Assembly: GCF_023856365.1 (NCBI RefSeq)
Contig: NC_064536.1
Coordinates: 37,998,776 to 38,062,775, forward strand
From: Brienomyrus brachyistius
Taxonomy: Eukaryota; Chordata; Actinopteri; Osteoglossiformes; Mormyridae
Reading direction: 5' to 3'
DNA: 64,000 bases
Position numbers and translations under genes: made by a program. The notes beneath the pieces are model-generated. The model was not told the DNA's origin. It was given only the letters and a program-made list of their open reading frames with translations, and did not search any database. This document shows positions 56,400 to 64,000 of this stretch, in pieces; position 1 is the stretch's first letter; every line of letters starts with the position of its first letter.

Positions 56400-56755
56400 A
56401 GGGGGCGGCATGGTGGTGCAGTGGTTAGCACTGTTGCCTCACACCTCTGGGACCAGGGTTCAAATCTCCGCCTGGGTCACATGTGTGTGGAGTTTGCATG
56501 TTCTCCCCATGTCATCGTGGGGTTTCCTCCGGGTACTCCGGTTTCCCCCCACAGTCTAAAAACATGCTGAGTCTAATTGGACTTGCTAAATTGCTCGTAG
56601 GAATGCATGTGGGAGTGCATGGTGTGTGAGTGTGCCCTGCGATGGGCTGGCCCCCCATCCAGGGTTGTTCCCTGCCGCGTGCCCATTGCTTCCGGGATAG
56701 GCTCCGGACCCCCCGCGACCCAGTAGGATAAGCAGTTTGGAAAATGGATGGATGG
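56400..56755 (+). mobile_element. Full-length tRNA-headed SINE, unit 3 only
   Basis: Perfect 13-bp target duplication ATGGCCACAAGGC (56387-56399, 56756-56768). Starts GGGGGCGGCATGGTGGTGCA, with A box GTGGTGCAGTGGTTAGCA and a B box GGTTCAAATCT, and ends in (ATGG)n. The empty site is at 27797-27809 in unit 2. Confidence 0.92.
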
Positions 56756-57079
56756 ATGGCCACAAGGCCACAAAAGTAAACAAAACTGCAACTGGTAAAG
56801 CAAGAAGTTTGCTATTTGTATACATTTTTACTAAGAAGCATGTATCCAAAATTAATTAAACTAATTGAAGCCATTAACCAAATTCCAAAACCCAAAACAA
56901 AACAGCAATTGCTATCATTCCTGGGAATTGAGGGTTATTGTAGAACTTAAATCCTAAATTGTGTAGAGTGCTCAACCCCTTCAGGAGAAAATGCATAGCA
57001 AGGGGCTAAATTTGATGGACGATTTCTGCATTTTATGGGAAAGAAATATGTATTCGTGACAACAGTACTAGTAAACAAA

Positions 57080-57200
57080 CAGCTCTTGACAGGCATCAAC
57101 TCCAGGTCATGTGCCCTCTGCTGGAGAATCTGCTTCAGCACCCGCTGGTACTCCTCCTTCTGCACCAGGTCCTCCAGCAGCCTGCAAGATGGGACTGAGC
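57080..57200 (-). pseudogene. Exon-like fragment of an unidentified gene (unit 3)
   Basis: Counterpart of 27990-28110; the LLEDLVQKEEYQRVLKQILQ stretch is unchanged. Confidence 0.4.
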
Positions 57201-57739
57201 CATCCCACAATCCCACTCATACCATAGACGTGAAAAAGATTTCATTGCTGGTGGCTTCTGTTAAACTTGCCCACGCTTATTAGCAGGATAACGTTACTTC
57301 ATTGTTTATTCTGTGAAACAAAACATTGATCTGGCGGCCAGATTTAATAATGGAATATAAACATGTTGCCCACAGTATAAATAAAATAATAAATTTATCA
57401 ATTTTCAAAATAATAAATTTTTCATCATAAATTGTATCCACTGGATGTTCTTGGTTGCATAACTCTTCCCAGGATGCATTCATTTTCTTAATTTATTGCC
57501 ATATACTCAGTCATGTTTGGTTAAGAATCAGCCAGAAGTTATTTCCCTTACTTTGGTTGTTAAGGTCTTTTGTGCCACCGTTAAAGGAACCATAAGGGAT
57601 TAAAGTGTAAGACCAAGATAAACTTAAATACTTAAGCGAATATTTTAAGCAAAACTTAAGGTGTTTTGTGCAGCCGGCCCTTGAACTTCAGTGGGAAGAC
57701 GCCTTAAGTCGGAAGCCACAGTGCTCAACTGGAAAAGGG

Positions 57740-58115
57740 TGGATTGGGATCATGGATACAAGCAGCAGAAATGAGTTTCCTCTGCAGGGTGACTGGGGTC
57801 AGTCTTAGAGACAGGGTGAGGAGCTCAGACATTTGGGAGGAGCACTGAGTAGAGCAACTGCTCCTCTACAGCTGAGGGAGATCTAGACAGATGCCCGGAT
57901 GCCTTCTGGATGCCTCCCTGGGGAGGTGATTTGGGCATGTCCAACTGGGAGGAGACCCCCGGGGCAGACCCAGAACACACTGCTGGCCTAAGAACACCTT
58001 GCTATTCCCCCAGAGGAGCTGGAGAAGGTGGCTGGGGAGAGGGAGGTCTGGGCATCCCTGCTTAGACTGCTGCCCCTGTGACTCGGATAAGTGGAAGATA
58101 ATAGATGGATCCAGT
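57740..58115 (+). pseudogene. Non-LTR retrotransposon pol C-terminal end (unit 3)
   Basis: Counterpart of 29838-30215, with small differences (a few indels and substitutions). Confidence 0.58.
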
Positions 58116-58296
58116 AAAGGTCCAGAGACAGGCTGAGGGTTTGGGGACATGAACCAGTCTGTGCAGCACAATGCAGGGTCCATGAAAATGACCATTTATA
58201 TATAATTATGTGACAGTAATATTCCTGTGATCAGCACTGAATCTTAGAAAAGCCCCAGAATCAAGTAGTTAATGCACAAATTCTTATTAAATTTCC

Positions 58297-58302
58297 TTTA
58301 TT
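58297..58302 (-). terminator. Poly(A) signal of gene 4
   Basis: AATAAA on the minus strand downstream of the stop at 58364. Confidence 0.55.
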
Positions 58303-58363
58303 TTACAAATATGCCTGGTGTCTGATTTAAAAAATAAATCTCCCTTGTTGAAATGGTTTTTCT

Positions 58364-58411
58364 TTACAGTGATTCTGTCTTTACAAGTACATAATTGACC
58401 TCAGTTTTGTT
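58364..58411 (-). CDS. Gene 4 exon 5: short tail with one ITIM-like motif
   Basis: NKTEVNYVLVKTESL then TAA, identical protein to gene 3 exon 5 (one silent change in the Tyr-preceding codon region). Confidence 0.77.
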   Translation of the reverse strand, partial: NKTEVNYVLVKTESL

Positions 58412-58573
58412 CTGTAAAAAAGAAAAACAGGTTTAAGTTCATAATTAGTTAAAAGTACTTCAGTCTACGCACATTCATCAGGGTTTATTTTGCTGTATAA
58501 ACATGTGTGATTAAGCAGAGACACTTTCCCGCTGTGGTCTGAAGGCCACAGAAAGCCCTGTCAGTGACAGTAC

Positions 58574-58635
58574 CTGATCGTGTCGGCTGGTCCTGCTTCC
58601 CCTCTGCTGGGAGTCAGAGCTCTTCCTCAGCACCG
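58574..58635 (-). CDS. Gene 4 exon 4: basic juxtamembrane segment
   Basis: 62 bases, phase 1 to 0. LRKSSDSQQRGSRTSRHDQ. Confidence 0.8.
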
Positions 58636-59163
58636 CTGAAACAGTTAAGAGTGACGTCATTCACAGAGTGCACAGGGTGCTCTACCAGCCCTGCTGATAA
58701 GGGCTGCTGCTCTCACACTGTCTCACTGCACCTTGCACGAGGGACACACCTGTGTTAGAAAGTGACTAGCTGCAGGTTTGAGGTATTAATACAGGAAATA
58801 CAATAAAACAATGGTCAGACATAAAGATTTCCAGCCACAGCTGATGTATGCCTGAATATTTAAGCTACTAATATTTTATATAAAGAGTGACACTAAGGCA
58901 GCTGATACTGTGTGTAACTTTGGCACTTTCACTGCTCAGCAGTCCTGGAGGTGTGACCCACTGAGCCCCACTGGCCTTTAGCTAAGGAAGAAAGTCAGAG
59001 TTACAGTGTATCACAGTGTATTAACACACAGCCCACAGGAAGTGTATAGTGTCTGTACCTGACAGACTGCACATCTGCTACGGCCCAGTCTGGGGCTGAA
59101 TGAGACACAAAAGGACCAAACAGACAGGGAACACAAAACACAGTGACATCATACATGTCTGAC

Positions 59164-59337
59164 CTTGGTTATGACAGAAATAGCAGCAGAGTGATGAGAT
59201 GGTACCAGTGAGAAGGGCAACACAAGGCAGGAGAACCCAAGGCAGGAGGTCAGGGTTATAGGGCCCAGGGTTCAGGGTCTTGGGCTGAGGGGTCGGGCAC
59301 TGGAGAGGGTGGGGAGTGGACTGGCCTCCAGTGGGGT
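59164..59337 (-). CDS. Gene 4 exon 3: stalk and transmembrane helix
   Basis: 174 bases, phase 1-1. One stalk cysteine as in gene 3 (GPYNPD) and span LLPWVLLPCVALLTGTISSL. Confidence 0.82.
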
Positions 59338-60106
59338 CTGTAAACATCACAGTATAAACATCATCACTTTAAGGTTGATAACATGTGATCTCTGTTACTG
59401 TATGAATAGCTTCTAGTTCACATCAAAACCTTCCTTTTGAAACTACTACATAATTAATAAATGTACAAATTCATTGTTACGAGGCCCAGTCTATGGAGCT
59501 GGGGAGTAACAGAATAGATGTGTGGGTGGATGTGTGATGTGGGGGGGCAGAACAAACATGGTGCACAAAACAGGTCGTACTGTATAAACAGAGTGTGTAT
59601 TCACAAGATTGCTCACCACAGTGTAGGTACAGAATTCAAGAGTGACCCAGGCCAACACAACAAGCAAAACAATCTACCACACAAAATCCCAAACTAACTC
59701 ACCTATAAAAGAAAACTGAAACAAAAGGCAATCACTCTCACTATTTCTCTATCCAAATATACAAATAAATCGAACAATGAAAACAGTATTCACTCTTGAC
59801 ACAATACACGATACAGACTCGGTATGTCAACACGACGGGTTCAGCTTTCTGGTAGTCAGGAGCACAGGCAAAATGGTTGGTGCTCAGAAAAGGCAAATAC
59901 AGAGAACAGGTGACCAAAAATCAGGGGACAAAACAAAACATGATAAACCAGGAAACAGACCTGGCGGGTATTTTCCGTACGTCACATAAATCATCCGAGA
60001 TCAGATGCCTCATGCTGGTGAAACTAATCCGGGATAAGTTGGTTTTTCAAAGGCAGCTGTGTAGTAGATTAGTCTAGCTGGGTCCATTATTATTATTATT
60101 ATTATC

Positions 60107-60327
60107 CAGTTTTCCCCCCACAGTCCAAAGACATGCTGAGGCTAATTGGAGTTGCTAAATTGCTCATAGGTGTGCATGTGTGAGTGACTGGTGTGTGAGT
60201 GTGCCCTGCGATGGGTTGGCCCCCGATCTTGGGTTGTTCCCTGCCTCGTGCCCATAGCTTCCGGGATAGGCTCCGGACCCCCCACAACCCATTAGGATAA
60301 GCGGTTTGGAAAATGGATGGATGGATA
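60107..60327 (+). mobile_element. 5'-truncated SINE (unit 3)
   Basis: Counterpart of 32149-32368. Confidence 0.75.
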
Positions 60328-61008
60328 TTGCCTGTAATGGCATAAAACGCCTCTTTAATTGCCTGTGTAGCCAAGTGGGGAATATTGATCCCTTTGCCCT
60401 ATTGGTTCCCCTGTGTTTTGGGTGGGGCTTAGCGCTATATAGAGGGTGGATTCGGTTAGGTATGGTGCTGACGCAGTTCCTGTTGCTGGCGGTGGAAGTA
60501 GCAGCTGTGCTGTGAGTGGGCAGGGGGCTAATTGGTTTCCGTAACCATCCCTTAGCCATTGGTTGCGGTATATTGATCGCATGGTTGGTGAAAGGCATGC
60601 CGCTGGGGAGTTGCGTCCTGTTGCTGTTGGGGAGGTGGTGAAGGCAGCCCCAGCAGTGGTATAAGTCTTCCGGTTGGTGGTAGGTATATCGGGGAGATTA
60701 GCGGGGTATTTAGTTGTTAGCGTGGCCTGTAAGTATTTTAATATATTGCAGGTTTACTGGGGAACGTGGACCTCGCCGCTGTTTTGTCTGTCCGGTTACC
60801 AGTGATCGACATCTGTGCATCCTGTGGAGAACGTGGATTCGTGGGGTGGCCAGAGCGGGACTTTGGTGCCAGGAGTTGCTCGGAGTGCTGCTATTCCGCT
60901 GCCGATTGCGGCATCTAGTCCATGCATATACTGCCTCAAGATTTTGTATTTTGGTTGTTTTGGTATGCTTTATTTTATTGCATGTATTAATTATTTGTGT
61001 TTGCCTTG

Positions 61009-63360
61009 TGTCACGGGAGACGGCAGCGATCGCGGGCAGAGCGGCGATCGTGCGGGCAGGAAGTAGGCAAGGCAAACAGAGTACGGGGTATACGGGGATT
61101 TAATGAAGGCAAGGCAGGACAGGACATGGGCATCGACAACATCAATGACGGACAAAGGACTCGGGTAAGACACGGACTGAAATACACAGGACTGAGCAAA
61201 TGAACTAGATACAGCTGGGTACAATCGGGAGAAAACACGTGGGTAATCAGGGGGCGTGGCACACAGGAGGAGCCGACGAGCAGGGCATGACAGAACCCCC
61301 CCCCAAAGGCGCGCTTCTCCGGACACGCCAGGGTGGAGGCGACAGACGGGACACGGGAACCGGGACCTTGAGCAAAAAAAAAAACAGAACCATCAACGAG
61401 AGACTGGAAACAGGACCGAGGCACAAAACAGGGCAAGCGACAGGACGTGAGACAGGAGCCGACACAGGACAGGGAAGGCAGAGAGACAGATCAGGAAGGG
61501 AGACACAGCGGGAACAGGAGGAACAAAAGGACCGGGAGTGAACGAAGGGAACAGAGAAGGACAAGGAGCAGAGACGGGAGGAACAAAGCGAGGGGGAGCA
61601 GAGACAGGTGGGACCAAGAAAGGGGAAGCAAACGAAGGAGGGACCAGGGCAGGAGAGAAGGGAGAGAAGGCGGTGGAACAAAGGGGAGCCCGTGGGAGCC
61701 CCAGCGAGCGACGGGCGGCAGCCGGAGGGGCCGCAGGCGGCCGGGAGGCCGGAGCCGGAGGGGACCGAGAAGGGGCAGAGGAGACAGGGCGAGGGACCCG
61801 CGGAGGGGCCAGGGAGGGAGCAGGAGGGAGCACCGGGGAAGGGGACGAGGGAGCTGGAAGGGGCCAGGGCGAAGGCAAGGCGAGGGGGGGAGCCGCCGTA
61901 GGCGGCGACGTCCTCCGACGGGCCGAAGGTGGGGGCCCCGCAGGCAACCGAGGAGCCGCCGTCGGGGAGCCCCCCGGCGACCGACCAGGCACCGGAGGGG
62001 GGAGCGAGGCAGGGCGACGAGGCACCGGAGAGGGACCCGCAGGCGACAGCCGACCCGAAGGGCCAGGACTCGCAGGCACCAACCGAGCCCCAGCGCAGGC
62101 GAGGCAGGGCGAGCCAGGGGGCAGGGCGGGCGGGACCCCAGCCCTGCGTCTGTGTCCCCTCCCTTTACGGGACACAGACATGATGACCCCAGGTCGGGGT
62201 CGAGTTCGCCGGGGCCAGGGAGAAACAGTCACAAGTTCTGTCCCCGAGGGGTCCCATTCCAGCTCCTCTACCTCCGAAGAGGGAGGAGCCAAGATGGAGT
62301 CGTCCGGGACCACCTCGGGGACTAGGGTGAAAGGGACAGGAGCTGGGGCTGCTGCAGGCGGAGGGGTGCCTCTGGAGCTGCGGCAGCGCGGTCAGGACTT
62401 GGAGCGCGGTCAGGACTTGGAGCGCGGTCAGGACTTGGAGCGTGGTCAGGACTTGGATGTGGCTGCAGTGGGGGCGCCGGCCCGGGAGCTGCAGGTGGTT
62501 GCAGTGGGGGCGCCGGCCCGGGAGCTGCAGGTGGCTGCAGTGGGGGCGCCTGCCCGGGAGCTGCAGGTGGCTGCAGTGGGGGCGCCAACCCGGGAGCTGC
62601 AGGAGGCGAAGGCGGCTGCGCAGGCAGCGGCGGCAGCGAAGGCGGCTGCGCAGGCAGCGGCGGCAGCGAAGGCGGCTGCGCCGGCAGTGGCGGCAGCACG
62701 GGAGCGGGGTCCGCCGGCAGCAACGGAGGGAGGTCCTCTGTACCGGCGATCGCTGGTCTCATTCGTCTCCCTCGCTGGCGCCTGGCGCTGGCGGGAGGCG
62801 GCGCGACGTCCGTAAAAACGGACGGCGGAAGAAAGGCCTCCGGCTCCGGGTAAGGGTAGAGGAAGAGCTCCTCGTCCTCGTCCTCACTGGAGAACCAGTA
62901 CTTCCACACGGGATCGGGGTCGCGTGTGGTCAGCCTCCGGGCTGGAGGTAGGGCGGGTACTTCCCTCTCGTCCTCCGTCGGGAGCCAAAGCCTGGAGAGC
63001 GAGCAGGCGCCGAGATAGATCGGCTCTTCTGGGAGCCTCTTCCTCCCTCTCCGCTTCTTTTTGGGGTCCGTCATTCTGTCACGGGAGACGGCAGCGATCG
63101 CGGGCAGAGCGGCGATCGTGCGGGCAGGAAGTAGGCAAGGCAAACAGAGTACGGGGTATACGGGGATTTAATGAAGGCAAGGCAGGACAGGACATGGGCA
63201 TCGACAACATCAATGACGGACAAAGGACTCGGGTAAGACACGGACTGAAATACACAGGACTGAGCAAATGAACTAGATACAGCTGGGTACAATCGGGAGA
63301 AAACACGTGGGTAATCAGGGGGCGTGGCACACAGGAGGAGCCGACGAGCAGGGCATGACA
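61009..63360 (-). mobile_element. Complete small LTR retroelement (copy A, unit 3)
   Basis: LTRs 61009-61292 and 63077-63360, 284 bp each, which I read as identical. Flanked by CCTTG. Same insertion event as 33050-35426. Interior differs by one 30-bp repeat unit and small indels. Confidence 0.85.
61393..63074 (-). pseudogene. Proline-rich ORF of LTR element copy A (unit 3)
   Basis: Opens at 63074 with MTDPKKKRRGRKR and stays open 250 codons to 62322 through KYWFSSEDEDEE and PPLPAQPPS-type repeats. One frame change then leads to the VVPDDSILAPP...EELEWDPSG part, open to 61393. Relative to copy B, only this one shift interrupts it; relative to unit 2 it lacks the N-terminal frameshift. Confidence 0.55.
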
Positions 63361-63803
63361 CCTTGGTTTGTTAATTTTATTTTGATTGTGATTTTGTATT
63401 TATCTTGGGGGCGGTTAAGCAGGCCTAGCGGGGTAATGGAAAGCGGCGGTACCCTACTAACCTGGTGTTTTGTTCCCTCATCTGTGTTTCAGGGCTAGTA
63501 GCCTTGCGCCGCACCCGCCTGGTGTGTGGTGGACGTCACCCGTGTGCGTGTGCTGTAAAGTCACCGGTGTTGGTGTATTACGCCGTGTGCGGGGTCGATG
63601 GCAGGGATTGGGCGCTTACAGGGTTTTAGATTTATGGTGTGGACTACTGAACCTTTTCATTGAATATAATAAAACAATAACTTTTACTGGCTCGCGTCTC
63701 TGGCCCTTTCCGGTGATTCGAACCTGTGTGCTGTTCTGTCCCTGGGGTGGCGTAGTCGGCTACTCATAGGAAAAAAAGGGGTATTGTAGATCGCTAGGCC
63801 ACA

Positions 63804-64000
63804 CCTGCACTCGCAGGTGTTCGGGAAAAACAATGAAAACCCAAAGGAAACATTTCAGGCCCGAACAGATTTGGCGAATTGCCTGGCAAACTGCACTCTT
63901 TGATGTATTTTCTGCATCACATACAGTATACAAAAAACTGCCGCTTCCAAAATATCTCAATGAAATGCACATTGTCTGTGTGGCTGTGAGAGCCTGACTT
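63804..64000 (-). pseudogene. HARBI1-like transposase, N-terminal half (unit 3, cut by window)
   Basis: LRYFGSGSFL, DAENTSKSAVCQAIRQIC and FIVFPEHLRV readable; the start lies outside. Confidence 0.72.

Larger units (their letters stand above)
60366..63803 (+). mobile_element. LTR-like insertion split by nested LTR element (unit 3)
   Basis: Same insertion and same site as 32407-35901, ends TGTAGCC / GGCCACA with CCTG flanks. A 31-bp stretch near 63738 is missing relative to unit 2. Confidence 0.63.
43194..64000. repeat. Tandem segmental duplication, unit 3 (runs off right edge)
   Basis: Third copy, aligned to unit 2 with offsets of 26136 at the V exon, 28589 over 52264-56399, and about 27959 over most of 59.9-62.3 kb. 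By eye, 52264-56399 against 23675-27810 differs at only a handful of positions, whereas 43.2-49.9 kb against 17.06-23.66 kb is visibly more divergent. Unit 3 lacks about 1.1 kb corresponding to 28178-29345. It has private insertions at 50011-52260 and 56400-56755. Base 64000 corresponds to about 36.1 kb in unit 2. Confidence 0.93.
58364..64000 (-). other. Receptor gene 4 locus (3' part only)
   Basis: Exons 3-5 are present at 59164-59337, 58574-58635 and 58364-58411 with the same phases as gene 3. V and leader exons would lie beyond the right edge, in line with the 11.8-kb intron of gene 3. Tail is of the single-ITIM type. Confidence 0.78.

Noticed and set aside
56400..56480. tRNA gene suggested by A- and B-box sequences at SINE heads
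   Set aside because: The boxes are the SINE promoter; the body does not fold as a mature tRNA and is continuous with the SINE.

Overview
The window looks like vertebrate, most likely teleost, genomic DNA. The reasons are interspersed families typical of fish (Tc1-like elements, hAT/ZBED-like and HARBI1-like transposases, short TGTCA...TGACA LTRs, a tRNA-headed SINE ending in (ATGG)n, a ZCCHC3-like retroelement ORF), GT-AG introns, and a spliced immune-type receptor gene. It contains no prokaryotic genes, no rRNA and no convincing tRNA gene.

The layout is three tandem copies of one segment: unit 1 (1-17057), unit 2 (17058-43193) and unit 3 (43194 to past the right edge). Each unit boundary as drawn lies inside a V-set immunoglobulin exon, so every gene spans a boundary. 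All the genes lie on the minus strand. I rebuilt the exons from splice sites and reading phase: a short signal-peptide exon, one V-set Ig exon (phase 1-1), a proline-rich stalk plus transmembrane exon (phase 1-1), a basic cytoplasmic exon (phase 1-0), and a last exon with ITIM-like tyrosines. Gene 1 is cut by the left edge (leader and V exon only). Gene 2 (9920-18099) and gene 3 (30453-44227) are complete. Gene 4 is cut by the right edge (last three exons). The last exon differs between copies. Gene 2 has a 36-residue tail with two ITIM-like motifs. Genes 3 and 4 have a 15-residue tail with one. Units 2 and 3 also keep a remnant of the longer exon, broken by a SINE.

Everything else is intergenic or intronic sequence filled with mobile elements, and differences between units give a relative history. 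Unit 1 alone has two TA-flanked MITEs, a 514-bp solo LTR inside a SINE, a 288-bp solo LTR and a longer Ty3/Gypsy pol fragment. Units 2 and 3 share a ~1.1-kb LTR-like insertion, itself split by a complete 2.38-kb LTR element. That element has a proline-rich ORF and no recognisable pol. Unit 2 alone has a 3.6-kb terminal-repeat element with a ~28-copy, 52-bp minisatellite. Unit 3 alone has a second, independent insertion of the proline-rich LTR element and a SINE with a 13-bp target duplication.

The best candidates for something undescribed are the tandem inhibitory-receptor family, whose V exons differ mainly at amino-acid-changing positions, and the small LTR element family with its own long proline-rich ORF. 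Identities, difference counts and family names come from reading by eye, not from alignment or database searches.
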